Assembly: GCA_029891385.1 (NCBI GenBank)
Contig: CM057224.1
Span: 31,935,005-31,999,004 of the forward strand
DNA length: 64,000 nt
Origin: Erythroxylum novogranatense
Taxonomy: Eukaryota > Streptophyta > Magnoliopsida > Malpighiales > Erythroxylaceae
Reading direction: 5' to 3'
Shown here piece after piece: positions 37,035-49,670 of the stretch. Each line of letters opens with the position of its first letter. Positions within the stretch are counted from its first letter, which is position 1. The notes below the pieces were generated by a model. That model had not been told where the DNA came from and searched no databases. It was given only the letters and a program-made list of their open reading frames with translations. Made by a program: the position numbers and the translations under genes.

Positions 37035-37609
37035 TTGACCAACTGAAGACATCAACTGAATAACTCTTGAGATAAATTGTTAACCGATCAACAACCTGAG
37101 TATACAACCGTGTTGAAACAAATGAATGGAAGCAGGTGGATATATATAGGAGTCCAGGATCTAGTTGTTTCAAGGAAACACGGTGGAAAGTCATGGAGAG
37201 AGAGATAAGACACACATGTTCATTTGCTCACGTGAAAAGCTAGCATGACCTCGATAACTTTGTACTTATTATGTGGAGAATATTATATAACAAAAAGAAG
37301 ACGGGAGGCGGTGTGGTTTGAAATTCCTGGCTTTGTGAAACAATTTTGTCAAAGTCAAGCCCACCAAAAAAGCATTAAACTAATGGTTTTGCATGAGTGT
37401 CTTTTCTTCTTCTTTTTGTTTTAGGAGAAAGCTTGTGACATGTACAAGTCTAATGTTGACCCAATTCTGACTACGTCTTTGCCTCAACTCATTATATCTC
37501 TTGCCCTCTTCGCCCTCTTTACACTTGGCTAAGTAATTTAATCACTGCATATGTTGAAAACACTCTATAATTTTGATGAGACATTTTTAAAAACTTGTAC
37601 TACTTGACC
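37035..37609 (-). promoter_or_regulatory. W-box cluster upstream of the WRKY gene
   Basis: TTGACC occurs on plus at 37035-37040, 37456-37461 and 37604-37609, and TTGACT on minus at 37358-37353 with another TTGAC core at 37352-37348. These are W-box cores within about 670 bp of the start codon, fitting the auto- and cross-regulation known for group IIa WRKY genes. Confidence 0.6.
37141..37148 (-). promoter_or_regulatory. TATA box of the WRKY gene
   Basis: TATATATA on the minus strand about 200 bp upstream of the start codon at 36941, giving a leader of roughly 170 nt. Confidence 0.55.
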
Positions 37610-38079
37610 TAATAGAAGAAACTATGACCCTAGAGTTCGAGTAAATTCGCCAGCTTCCTCACTCACTTGTTGTTTCTTCTGAAATTGTTGCTTACTTGAT
37701 TGTTAAAAAATTAGGATGAGAATTACCATCTTAGTTGTCACTAAAGGTTCAATCATGATTCAATATATAATAAACAACATAGACATTGATAATCATTTTT
37801 TCACCCTTCAACCCACCTTTACGCAAGCCGTTATGCATTTATCATCGAGGGGACTACAGGAGTTTGCTTTCCAACCACGTTATTTGAAAGACATTTTTCC
37901 ACGTTGTGTCATTCATTATTTTAAACCTTGAAAAAGATCTTTAAGCAAGGAAAGCATGTTGTTTCCATGCATGTAAACACTATTATTGATTAGGTTCGTA
38001 TCTGCTTTTGCTTCTACTTGATGAAGTGGTAATAATGTTTCATTTAGGCACAGGAGCACCTCTGAAAACAAAATTATAA

Positions 38080-38418
38080 GGAGTCCACTCAGGCTTTTCC
38101 TTTGTTTGGGATCGTGGGTATCGTCGAATCGTAGTCGAAGTGGACTCCCTAAAAGTAATTAATATCCTCTCTGCCTCACATAGTTTGTTGTCTGACCATT
38201 TTCCTTTGGTAACAGGTATACGAGATTTGGTCCACCAGAAGTGGGAGGTTCAATTCCAACATATCTATCAGGAAGACAATCAATGTGTCGATAGACTAGC
38301 CGCATTAGCCTCTCGGACGGGTCATGGCTTGCATTACCTACGAGATCCTCCAGAGACTATTCGAGACGTTCTCACTCATGATATGCATGGCATGATGTAT
38401 CCTTGCACCCTACGTTAG
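38080..38418 (+). pseudogene. LINE-type RNase H fragment
   Basis: Reads WDRGYRRIVVEVDSLKVINI, later HIYQEDNQCVDRLAALAS, the end of the RNase H domain that closes ORF2 of plant L1-type LINEs. The domain start is missing, and upstream sequence (37940-38080) has only a few matching residues. The frame ends in TAG at 38416-38418. No poly-A tail or full ORF2 is seen, so it is a short relic. Confidence 0.7.
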
Positions 38419-38529
38419 ACGCGACGGGTCTGTGAGTCTGTTTGTTTTGGTTTTTCCTTTGTAAATAAAAAATAATAATGTTTCATTTAATGCTAGAAAA
38501 GTAATGATAATCCGACTATGTTTGCTTTT

Positions 38530-39029
38530 GTAAGGTAGTGCAAACTTACATAGGTTACTACCAATGCTATAAAAGATTGTATTATTAAAAAAAGAAGAAG
38601 ATAATAAGCTCTCAAGAGTTTGCAATTAGCAAGCGACAACTTGCATTCCACACCTTGGGGTGGAGGGTTTATAAAATAAACCCACCCTCCTTCTTTCTAT
38701 GCATATACTTGATATATATGATATGTGGTGATTGTGAGAAAGTAATTTTTTGAGGTATTTTTATGAAACGACTTTTTAAAAGAGTTAGTGAAAAATAGCG
38801 ATGATATTGTCATAGGGATAATAAATTTGAGAAATACTTTGTACGTGAGTGACATTGTTTTGCTGTGTCATTTTCACTCCCTATATCTGCTAATTTTTTA
38901 TTAGTAGAATATTTATTTAAAGTTTAGTCCGTGGATATAGTCCAAATTAAGGGGTAAAAAATATTAAGTTTTTGTGTATTCATTTCTTGCTTATTTTATC
39001 TATGGGATATAATTCACTAATTTTTCCCA
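38530..39029 (+). repeat. 5' LTR of copia element C
   Basis: Matches 43046-43529: shared AACTTACAT, AGATTGTATTATTAAAAAAA, ATATGTGGTGATTG and GATATAATTC blocks in the same order. The TATA-like TTTATAAAATA at about 38669 is a candidate promoter (right LTR has TTTATAAATAG). Confidence 0.75.
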
Positions 39030-39080
39030 ATATGTAGTATCAAAGCCAGGTTCAATTTTGTGTTAAAGGATTTCTCATTG

Positions 39081-39973
39081 AAGATGGAGGCAAAAATAAG
39101 TAAGAGGATTAGCCTAAATGACTCCAAATACCACATATGGAAGAATAAGATGAAAGATCTTCTATTTATCACAAGAATGTATTTACTGTTATTTATCACA
39201 TCACAGCAAAACTTGAAAATAAATCAAACAAGGGGTGGGTGTTTAAGCATGAACAGGTATGTGGTTTTATTCAACAATTTATCAAAGATAATGTATATAA
39301 CCATATCTGCAATGAAACTCACATATGGCCATTGTAGAAGAAGTTCGAGGAGTTGTATGCCTAAAAAATCGATAACAATAAATTATTTTATTTGACAAAA
39401 TTAGTGCAAATAAAATATTGAGAATGTACCTCTATGGCAAATCACTTTAATGAATTTCAAATGATCGTGAATCAATTATTAGGAATGGGGACAAAGTTCA
39501 ATGATGAAGTGTTTGCCCTTTTCTTGCTTACCTCCTTGCCAAAGTCTAGGAAGACTTTGAAGATTTCAATTACCAATTCTACAGTTGATGGTGTTGTTAA
39601 CATGGAATCTATAAAAAGTAAAATTTTGAATGAAAAGATGAGACAGATATTACAGAGTTCGGCTTCTTCAATACAGTCAGAAGTTCTAGTCATAGAATCC
39701 AGGGGGAGAAGCAAACCTAGAGGTCTAAATTCTAGAGATAAGAGCAGAGGAAGATCAAATAAATATACAAACATTAACTGCCTTCATTGCAAGAAGAAGG
39801 GTCATATTAAAAGGTTCTCCTGGAAGTTCAAAGAAGAAAAGAGAAAAGTCAAAGAAGTTAAGAAAGATGATAGTGGTGCTGATGAACACGCATCAATGAC
39901 TACCACCATTGATAACTTTCACATTGTCTCATATGATAATGATGTGAATAGTGCATCATGTGAGTTCAGCTAG
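39081..39973 (+). pseudogene. Copia C gag with mutated zinc knuckle
   Basis: Begins MEAKISKRISLNDSKYHIWK after ATG 39081. Continues after frameshifts as MANHFNEFQMIVNQLLGMGT (39434) to a TAG at 39971-39973. The CCHC knuckle CLHCKKKGHIKRFSWKFK (about 39778-39830) has Cys, Cys and His but Ser in place of the last Cys, so zinc binding is lost. Confidence 0.8.
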
Positions 39974-41210
39974 ATAGGTGACGATAGTGTCACTATTCAT
40001 CCCACATCACTAAATAACTTGTCTCATCATATAGACAAGGAGATTTTAATGTCGTTAAAATGGGAAATAACGGTTTGGCCAAAATCACTGGAAAAGGTAA
40101 TACTTACTTGGAGGCGAAAAATGACGTGAGATTGTCTCTTAAAGGTGTTAGGCATGTTCCTAATTTTTGCCCAAATCTAATATCTATCAACATACTTGAT
40201 GATGATGGTTTTTGCAGCACTTTTAAAGATGACAAATAGAAACTTACTAAAGGCTCCTTGATAATCGCCAAAGGTGAGAAGTGCTCAAAGTTATATGTGA
40301 TGTAGGCATAGCTCTCCAATGATGTTATGAATCTAGTGGAAAAGATGGTGCAATTTAATTGTGACACGGGAGACTCGATCATATGAGTGAGAAGGGAATG
40401 ACTCAGTTGATGAAAAAGAATGCATTATTTAGAATTGACCAAGTGCATTTAAAAAAGTGGGTTGATTGTCTTAAAGGAAAGCAAAGATTTGTTTTCAAAA
40501 GTTTCTCTCCTTCCAAAATGAAGAATGTGTTGGATTTGGTACACTTATATCTTTATGGGAAAATGGAAAAATCACTAAATGGTGCTCGATATAACTTTCA
40601 TTGATGACCATTCTAGGAAGACGTGGGTATACACCTCAAAGACTAAAGATCAAGTGCTAAATGTTTTCAAGCAATTTCATGCCTCAGTTGAAAGACAAAT
40701 TGGGAAGAACTTGAAAGGATTCAAACAGATAATGTTGGAGAATACATTGGACCATTTGACGTTTATTGTAAAGAGTATGGTATTTGACGTCAAACTACTC
40801 CTCCTAAGACATCGCAGATGAATGACTTAGCTGAAAGGATGAACAGAAATTTAATGGAGAGAGTTAGATGCCTACTCTCACATGCAAAGTTGCCTAAGAC
40901 ATTTTGGGTTGAGGCTTTACTCACAACAATACATGTATTAAATCACTCACCTTGCATCCATTTACAATCTGATGTTCCGGAGAAAGTATAGTTAGGAAAG
41001 GATATTTCCTATGATCATCTAAGGGTATTCATCTGCAAAGCTTATGTCCATATTCCTAGAGATGAGAGATCCAAGTTTAATGTCAAGGCTTGCTAGTGCA
41101 TATTTATTGGTTATGGAGAAGATCAATTCGACTATCGATTTTATAATCCAGCCTATAAGAAGCTAATTCATAGCCGTGATGGTATATTTATCGAAAATTA
41201 AGCCATTGAA
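39974..41210 (+). pseudogene. Copia C protease remnant, GAG-pre-integrase and integrase
   Basis: Protease is eroded. GAG-pre-integrase is visible as GVRHVPNFCPNLISINILDD (about 40145-40200) and HMSEKGMTQLMKKN-like sequence at 40380. Integrase core pieces are ITFIDDHSRKTWVY (about 40583-40632), then ...AERMNRNLMERVRCLLSHAK (about 40831-40890) and FWVEALLTT. Several stops and frame changes interrupt it. Confidence 0.8.
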
Positions 41211-43045
41211 GATATTAGAAAAGTGAAAAAGGATGTTCCAAGAACTAATGGTTACCTGGTGGATTTAAAGTTAATTCCTCCAAAAATGGTGCCAAGATAA
41301 CTTGGAAATGAAGTTGAAAATCGCAACTTGATCATAATTGATGATGATGCTCCTATTCAAAATCAGTTAGAAGAAGATTATGACGAAGATGATGTTTAGA
41401 ATCAATCACCAACAATAGAGACTACTCAGGTTCTAACAAGGAGATCTATGCGAGTAAGACAAGCCTCTGCTAGATACTCCAGTGATCAGTACGTATTACT
41501 TACTAATAGGGGAGAACTTGAGAATTTTCGAGAGGTTGTGATAGATGAACATAAGATGAAATGGTTTAGAGCCATGCAAGATGAGATGAAGTCCTTGCAT
41601 GAGAATAAAAATTTTGAGTTGGTGAAGTTACTAAAAGGTAAGAAAGTTTTAAAAAATAAATGGGTGTTCAAGATTAAGCATGAAGAACTAAATCCTCTTC
41701 CAAAATTCAAAGCTACATTGGTTGTTAAAGGATTCAACCAAAGAAAAGGTATATATTTTGACAAGATATTTTCACTAGTTGTGAAAATGACATCCATCCA
41801 TAAAGTGCTTAGTTTAGCAGCAAACTAGACTTGGAAATCAAGCAATTGGATGTCAAGACAACTTTTCTACATGGAGATTTGTAAAAGGAGATATATATGG
41901 AACAACCAGATAGTTTCAAGGAAAAAAGGTAAAAAAAAGACTATGTCTATAAATTGATGAAAAGTCTTTATGGTTTAAAATAGGCATCAGGATAGTGGTA
42001 TAAGATGCTTAAGCTAGTTATGGGGGAGCAAGGTTTTAAGAAGACTGATCACTGTGTTTTTGTACAGAAATTCTCTTATGATGATTTTATTATCCTTTTG
42101 CACTATGTTGATGATATGTTGATTGTTGACTAAAATATTAACAGAATTAACAGTTTGAAGAATCAATTAAACAAGTCTTTTGTCATGAAAGACTTGGGTC
42201 CATCAAAATAGATTCTTAGAATGACGATTATAAAAAACAGGGGCACCAAGAAATTATAGTTGTCACAAGAGAAGTATATTGAAAAACTACTTCAATGGTT
42301 CAACATGGATAAAGCTAAAGTGGTTAGTTGTCCTCTTGCTAATTACTTTTGGCTGAGTACTAAGCAATGCCCTCCGATGACTAAAGAGAAGGAAGAGATG
42401 ATGCAAGTCCCCTATGCTTCTGCAGTTGGAAGTTTGATATACATCATGGTATGTACACGATCAGATGTTGCTCGCGTAGTTGGAATAATGAATAGGTTCC
42501 TTTCATATCTTGGTAAGGAACATTGGGGCACCATGAAGTGGATTATCAAATATCTACGTGGTATTTCCAAAATATGTTTATGTTTTGAAACTACTAAGCC
42601 TGTGCAGACATGGACGATGATGTTGACTTAAGAAAGTCTATTTTAGGATAGTTAATTATCTTTGCAGGGAAAGCTATGTGTCATAGCAATCGAAATTTCA
42701 AAAATTTGTTGCTCTATCCACCATTAAAATGAAATTTATTGTTGCAACTGAAGGATGCAAAGTGCTCTTATGGATGAAGAAGTTATTAGATGAACTTCGT
42801 TTTCAGCAGGATAGATATAAAATATTTTGTGACAATTAGAGTGTTATTCACTTTGAGAAGAATTCCTCTTATTCAAGATCAAAGCATAATGATGTGAGAT
42901 ATCACTGGATCAAAGAGGTATTAGAAAAAAAATCTATTGTATCTTGAAAAGATTCATAAAATATGATGACAAAAGTTCTACCAAAGGAAAATTTTGAGTT
43001 ATGTGGATCATCTGTAGGAATGATAGTAAAGCCCATGGGGGAAGC
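41211..43045 (+). pseudogene. Copia C reverse transcriptase and RNase H
   Basis: RT begins near WFRAMQDEMKSLHENKNFEL (41561) and NKWVFKIKHEE. Later frames contain LDVKTTFLHGDL, LMKSLYGLK and the catalytic LHYVDDMLIVD (about 42099-42131). RT tail PYASAVGSLIYIMVCTRSDV lies at about 42411-42470. RNase H follows to about 42930 with KFVALSTIKMKFIVATEG and SKHNDVRYHWIKEV. Multiple stops and shifts, not functional. Confidence 0.82.
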
Positions 43046-43529
43046 TATACGACGATATCAACTTACATGTGGTACAACTAATGCTCTATAAGATTGTATT
43101 ATTAAAAAAAAAAAGACAACAAGCTGTCAACAGCTTGCATTTTACAAGCTAGGCTTGTAATGGATGATTTATAAATAGACGCTTCCTCTCTCTTTCTATA
43201 GATATGCTTGATGTATGTAATATGTGGTGATTGCGACAGAGTTATTTTTGGGTTATTTTTAGGAAATGTTTTCTTAAAATGGTGAGTGAAAAAGTAGTGA
43301 GGATATTATCTTAGAGATAATAAAATTGAGAAACACTTTGTGTGTAAATACTACTTTTTTATCATATCATTTTTCACTCTTTGTACCTGTTAATTTTTTA
43401 TTAATGGAAGATTTATTCAAAATTTGGCCCATTAACGTAGCCCAAAGTTAAAGGTGAACTACTTTAAATTTATATGTATCATTTCCTTGCTTATTTTACT
43501 TGTAAGATATAATTCGTTTATTTTTTCCA
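43046..43529 (+). repeat. 3' LTR of copia element C
   Basis: Partner of 38530-39029, starting just after the purine-rich GGGGGAAGC. Confidence 0.75.
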
Positions 43530-46293
43530 AAAGTTTTTCATAAGATATATACGAGATTTGAGTCGTCTAGAGGAACGTCGAGCTGCTTGACTAAATAAGT
43601 ATTTAAGAGTTATTTGACTTTTGAAAATTTAATGTTGTTTTAATTAATGTATTGAATATATGGACTTTTATTAAAATTTAAAAGTCAATAGAAAATAACT
43701 TTAAAACAATTTTTCCTCTTCTTTTAGGTTATGTGTTGGTTGGGTGGTTATTGATGGAATGGAATGAAATGTAATATTATTTCATCGTTTAGGAGGAGGA
43801 CTTATAATATAATGAAATGGAATAAAATAGAAGAGGAGAGTTTCACATTACATCACGTTCCATCCGAAACAGTAAAAATAAGTAATCTTCGATTTGAAAG
43901 GTTTAAGATGGAATATAAAATGCTAAACAATATTTTACTATATTACATTATAAACTCTTCTTTCAAATAACATTTCACTATATATGTTACATTATAAACC
44001 TTTCTACCTCTCTCAAAGAATAATTTTCTAATATTACATCAATTATAAATCATTCCATTTTATTCAAAACTTTACATTTAACCAAAGATAGCTTTAGGAG
44101 CTCCATTATATTAGTGTTCTAATTATGTGCAAGTTATTTATCAACATCTTGTATCATTTTGTAGGGTCTAATTTAAGTTGTAAATTTTCACTTGCCATTA
44201 ATTAGTGAAGAAAGTTTATTTATGTAACTCTTTTGAGATACAATCAATTCACCAATTATTTTCTAGCAATTGAATGTTAATTTAGCATGACCTAAATGTT
44301 TAAAATCACGGATAATTCAACAAAGACAATATTTATAAAAATATTGATTCAAAGCGGAAAAGAAGCGTCAGTACTTACATCCTGATTGGCTTGCCGTACA
44401 TTAATTAATTATTGAAAAGCAGAGTATTTCTGGCACGCTGAAAAATAGACTATGGTTTTGGGGAGGCTGTCACTAAGTGAAAGTTCAACGCCTACTTCTA
44501 GAAAATTGAAAAGGCAACTGCCTCTAGTCTTTCTTAGCCCCACCTTGAATAAATTTGTCAAACTTGGTTGGCTCATCACGTACAATGTCGGTCTTCCCTT
44601 TTCCTCAATAGCTTCTTCTGACAGTGAAGAACACTTGGGGTTGGGGGTTGGGGTTGGGGATGTATCCATTTCAGTTTTTAGTAGCAACATAATTGTAATT
44701 TGTAACTTCATGGCTTTTATCCTAATTTTTTACGGTCATACTTCAAATTTTAGTTTGGCATAAGATTATCTATACATACATACATAAACAATAAATGTAA
44801 TAGAAATTAAAGCAAAACAAACAAACGAACTGGTTAACATGTTAGAAAAGAAGTTGGTGTGCGTCAGAGAAATGACGTCATCTCCTCAGTCACCTTCTTT
44901 ACTTTTATCCAATAACTCTTTTTTATTTTTAGGATCAACGGTCAGGCGCTTAACAGTCCCTTCTCCAAGACTAAGTAAGACAACGACCAATTACCAACAC
45001 GAAAATGTTTTTTTTTTTTCCAGAATTAATTAATAAAGATTGGCCAAGATGAGATCCAAATCTTTGGTCCGAGTCTTACTTCTGAAGCACATGTTGGAGA
45101 CTCAGTTTTTGGCGTGCTCTCTCTAATTCAACAACTAGACTTTCCCATGACTTCAATTCTGCCTCACATTAGAGCCAGAGGTCCACCTCTCTTGCCCCAC
45201 CCATTCTTGCTTCTCTTTTTTTTTGCTTAATTTGTGCTTTTAACATATTATTCTAGTCCGCTCACTCAATCACCGAATTTCAATTTGTACTATACTGCAT
45301 CATGTTTCTTCTCTCAAATTCGCATTCATTGAATCTCCGAGTAAAAACTTGTTTGAAAGTCGAGACTATTCTCAGGCTATAAGTCTATGTAATCACGTGT
45401 TGCCGTTTAGATAATTTAGATGCTATATCATTAAATTTTATTTTCAGTTAATAATATATTATTCATCAGGAGTTCTTTTAACTATTTTCCCTGAAACTGC
45501 TAATTACTAAATCAAGTTATAAGTAAGCTTGGTACTACTTATATGCCTGAAAAGCAAGCAAAAGTATTAAAACGCAATTAGCGGAAAGTATGTAGCAGCA
45601 AGAGCCTTGAGGGTATAAATTAAGTTTAGTTAGACATAGGATGTCGGTCAAGATGAGAGCACGGTGTGGGTTGAATGTGGCCGCAAATCGCAAAAGTACT
45701 TCTGAATTAATAGTCAAATGGACTTGAAAGGCTTTGAGCACGTTCATGACGGTGACAATGAAACCCCAAATTTGACACGTTCCTTCTCAAGTTGCACGTT
45801 AACTCATCTTTCTAGTAGCCCTTTTTTCTTTCTCAACAATTCTTCTCTTCTAATTTGTCCTTTATACATATTATGGTGATATTAATGGATTTTATATTTA
45901 CTTACATAGACATTTGAATGTGTTGCATCACACTTTCTTATTTACTCCGAAGTTGCCCAAATTGGTCGAAGATTGTGGATATTAACTGGCCACCAAAACC
46001 GTATGAACTGCGGGATGAAAGTTGAAGACAAATCTTTTAGGTTCAACAACTACCAAACTTGCCGTTCCCTTTCTTTTCCATTTCTTAGTTGTCAACCATA
46101 AATGTGGCATTCAAACTAATTTGAGTATTACCATTAATTTCTTTCTTTAGACTAAAAAAAAAAAAAAAACATTCTTAAACAATTAGGATACATTTAAAAA
46201 AATAATAATGATAATGAAAATAAATATAGTTAAGAATTGTCATCTATGAGAGCGGCTTGCTTTACTTGAGAGGGAACCAAGGCTTCAAATCCT
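43530..46293. other. Intergenic, no gene seen
   Basis: AT-rich spacer. 44409-44763 is open on both strands with a G-rich TTGGGGTTGGGG run at about 44637-44660, but shows no recognisable protein. 45200-46250 holds nothing supportable beyond poly-A/T tracts. Confidence 0.45.
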
Positions 46294-46416
46294 CTGTATC
46301 ACCTCTTCTGTACCTAGCCTGTCCCTTTTAATCTTAACCTTTCATTTATGTGGGATCCACATAAATGAAAGGTTGAGATTAAAAGGGACAGGCTAGGTAC
46401 AGAAGAGGCGGTACAG
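46294..46416. repeat. Near-perfect 60-bp-arm hairpin with 3-nt loop
   Basis: Arms 46294-46353 and 46357-46416 are inverse copies with three mismatches (57 of 60 pairs), loop GAT. The stem includes TGTACCTAGCCTGTCCC and its complement. No protein, and no clear flanking target duplication. Confidence 0.9.
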
Positions 46417-48034
46417 AAGATCACGTTCCGGGAACAGCACCAACATATATATTTGGAAACTTTGGAGTTTCATATACGCAGCGTTATATTTTTATGGCCA
46501 GACAAACCCATCAATATATGGAAATTTGGGTTCATCTAATATACACAAAAGAATCTTCAATATACTTTAGCAGTATCGAAGTTGGAAAGGAAAGCTAACT
46601 TGATTCTATAAACTCTTCCCATTGTAGTCTACTATTCAGACAATGTGGGATAATAATGCCTTGTTAGTTTCTGTCGGTTATGCGCAACTGGAATTGGGTC
46701 AAAGTCTTCTTAAATGGTGGGGGTAACTCTGCTCTAACACGGAAGTGGTACAACGTTTTCAATTCATGTTGGAATAGGATAAGAACAAGATAAGACCATG
46801 CACTTTTCTCTTGGTTGGTCCAATCACAATTTGCACAACGTCAAAGAAATGCAATTCACAAATTTCAGAAGGCCCAATAACAAGAACAAACAATCAAATA
46901 ATATATATGATAAGAAAGTAAATCATATATTAGATATACGTGAAAAGCCTTCTAGAAGGAAAAATTATGAGCTAAATTGACAATTAAATCTCATAATTTT
47001 AAATAGAAACTTACAATAATTTAAAGTTTCGAAGTTATTGACAACTGTATCACAAAATGACTATAAGTTATTTCACCAAATTTCAACATTGAGTATAAGT
47101 TGAAACCCCAAATCAATAACACTCTCGATCTATTCCTAAAACAAACACTCAAAAGATAATTTATAACTAAAACTATTAATTATAAAATGAGAAAGACCTA
47201 TCGACTGAATCTTACCCTCTCTTTTTTTTTTTCCTTTTTATACTACATTGGGGACTCCGAAGGGTACACAGAAAAAGAGCGACAAGCAAACAACACCTTT
47301 GAATAGACCATTGACTAATCAAAATCGGATTGTAGACTACTGCATTATCTGGTAGACTATTGTAGAATAATGTGGAAATCTTATGACTATTAGTAAGTTC
47401 CAGATATGATGGCCGAGACACAAAGCCCTTCTCGCCACGGGCACACAAGTCTCACCTTCCTCTTACTAACCTTACACTCTCACAACTTTTTCCTTTTTGA
47501 AACAATAGTTGCAACAGTATCTACACTCTTTCCCCGTTAAACTCTAATCTTATAGTGAAATTGTTTTATGCAGTCATAAACTATTTTAGACTTTTTGATA
47601 TAGAAGATCCTCATAGGAGACGAGTTTAGAGCGTACTTGTCTCTATATAATGACAAATAGTAGCATTACTCAAGACTTAAGCTTTCAGGAGATGATGAAC
47701 ATAGAGAAAATGGAAAATACACAAACTAATATTAATTGAAATCAAACATTGAACTCCTGCCTCCTTACAATGGATGAGGTGCCTTACTTTTATGGGTGAA
47801 GCAAGGGTAGAAAAGTAAAACACTCCAAAGAAAGCAAATAACTTTAAAAAAGAAAGCAACTTTAAGAACAATCATCATACCTTTTACAAAATAACTTAAA
47901 AAAAACAATCAACTTTCTAAAAACAAACAGTATGATGATAAGAAAGAATCTTACGTAGTGATTTGTGGGTTACAAAGATTCTCTTTCATTAAAAGACGTA
48001 AAAGAAAAACACCTAAAAAGGTGAGTCCTATACA
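46417..48034. other. Intergenic, no gene seen
   Basis: Low-complexity AT-rich DNA. Short open frames at 46798-46980, 47212-47448 and 47677-47871 look random. Confidence 0.45.
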
Positions 48035-48690
48035 TTATTTTTCACGTACTGGTTCATGCCATGATTGTAAATTGGACGGAGAGGCTGGATTACTAGAACT
48101 GTCAGTATCATTTGGATATGTCTTTTGTCGCTTACTGTGACTGAGCTCACATGTGTGAAGTTTGTGCAGGAATTGTGTTAGGCCCCGACCCGAAGACCGA
48201 ACCCCAACTGTTGGATCCCGTTACCGGAATCCAAATCTTGAACCAAAGAACATGATACTTGATCATTTTGTCTTGTAGGGTTCATTTAACTTAACCCTAA
48301 TTGCATATTGATCTCCCTTGTACGTCATACTCTTATGACTCTTGTTTAAATTAAGAAAAGAATTTCTTCAATCCGAGTTCTATAACTCAAGATATCAACA
48401 AAAACTAAAGGAGTTCATACCAAACATGCTCTCTTAACGACCTCCCACTTCTTTTAATACAAACTTTCTCAATTTAACTCCAAATGATATAAATTTTAAT
48501 ATGGGGACAGATACACGTCTTAGAAAACTAACGGTTCAAGCCTCGCCTCTTTTGGAGGTCGTATGAGAAAATTATGCCCAAAACAATGGACCTTGCTCAC
48601 TTCCAAGATCGAAGTGAAACTCTTTTGGCGCGATTTCTATAATTTTTTAATCTAGAGGTCTAAATGTGTTCATTCTTTCACCATATGAAA

Positions 48691-49400
48691 GTAGACATCT
48701 AGATCTACAACTCTCGTGAAGACTACAAAGGCTGATTCTATCTCCTACATTCTGTAGCATCCATTCTTCTATCGTCTGGTTTTCTATCGTCTGGTTTCTA
48801 TCATCTGGTTTTCTAACGTCTGATTTCTATCAGACATGTTTTGCATAAATGCCATAACTTTCACTATAGGTGTCGAAATGACCTCGTTCTTGGACGGTTA
48901 GAAAGTAGACATCTAGATCTACCACTCTCATGAAGACTACAAAGGCTGATTCTATCTCCTACATTCTGTAGCATCCATTCTTCTATCGTCTGGTTTTCTA
49001 TCGTCTGGTTTCTATCATCTGGTTTTCTAACATCTGATTTCTATCAGACATGTTTTGGCGCAATTGCCATAACTTTCGCTATAGATGTCGAAATGACTTC
49101 GTTCTTGGACGGTTAGAAAGTAGACATCTAGATCTACAACTCTCATGAAGACTATAAAGGCTGATTATATCTCTTACATTCTATAGTGTCCATTCTTCTA
49201 TCGTCTGGTTTTCTATCGTCTGGTTTCTATCATCTGGTTTTTCTAACGTCTGATTTCTATCAGACATGTTTTGGCACATTTGCCATAACTTTCACTATAG
49301 ATGTTTAAATGACTTCGTTCTTGGATGGTTAGAAAGTAGACATCTAGATCTACAACTCTCATGAAGACTATAATGGCTGATTCTATCTCTTACATTCTGT
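48691..49400. repeat. Tandem array of about 215 bp, 3-4 units, in E3
   Basis: GTAGACATCTAGATCTAC recurs at 48691, 48905, 49120 and 49336 (spacing 214-216). Each unit ends with several TATCGTCTGGTTT sub-repeats. Confidence 0.92.
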
Positions 49401-49413
49401 AGCGTCCACTTTG

Positions 49414-49670
49414 CCTATCAGCTGGTTTTTCGATCAGCTGATTTTTCTATCAGCTGGTTTTTCTATCAACTGGTTTTGCTATCATCTGTTTTTCCTATCA
49501 GCTGGTTTTTCGATTAGCTGATTTTTCTATCAGCTGGTTTTTCTATCAGTTGGTTTTGCTATCATCTGGTTTTCCTATCATCTGGTTTTCCTATCATCTG
49601 GTTTTCCTATCAGCTGGTTTTCCTATCATCTGGTTTTCCTATCATTTGGTTTTTTCTATCACTGGTTTTC
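49414..49670. repeat. Minisatellite of about 16-17 bp in E3
   Basis: About fifteen units of CTATCAGCTGGTTTTT with variants (ATCATCTGG, GATCAGCTGA). Many contain the palindrome CAGCTG. It appears derived from the short sub-repeats of the neighbouring array. Confidence 0.88.

Larger units (their letters stand above)
38530..43529 (+). mobile_element. Ty1/copia retrotransposon C with two LTRs, decayed
   Basis: Two diverged direct repeats (about 38530-39029 and 43046-43529) flank a plus-strand copia body. A weak PBS (AGTATCAAAGCCAGG, 39037-39051) follows the left LTR. A CATGGGGGAAGC polypurine stretch lies just before the right one. Order: gag (39081-39973), zinc knuckle, protease remnant, GAG-pre-integrase, integrase, RT, RNase H, as in copia. 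No clean TSD was found. The LTRs differ at many positions including small gaps, so the insertion is old. LTR starts are uncertain by about 35 bp. Confidence 0.85.

Noticed and set aside
44409..44763. Overlapping open frames of about 100 codons on both strands
   Set aside because: No homology, no splice partners, and the G-rich run makes both frames open by composition.
49414..49670. Regular short repeats reminiscent of a CRISPR array
   Set aside because: Units are contiguous and degenerate with no unique spacers, and the context is a plant LTR; it is a minisatellite.
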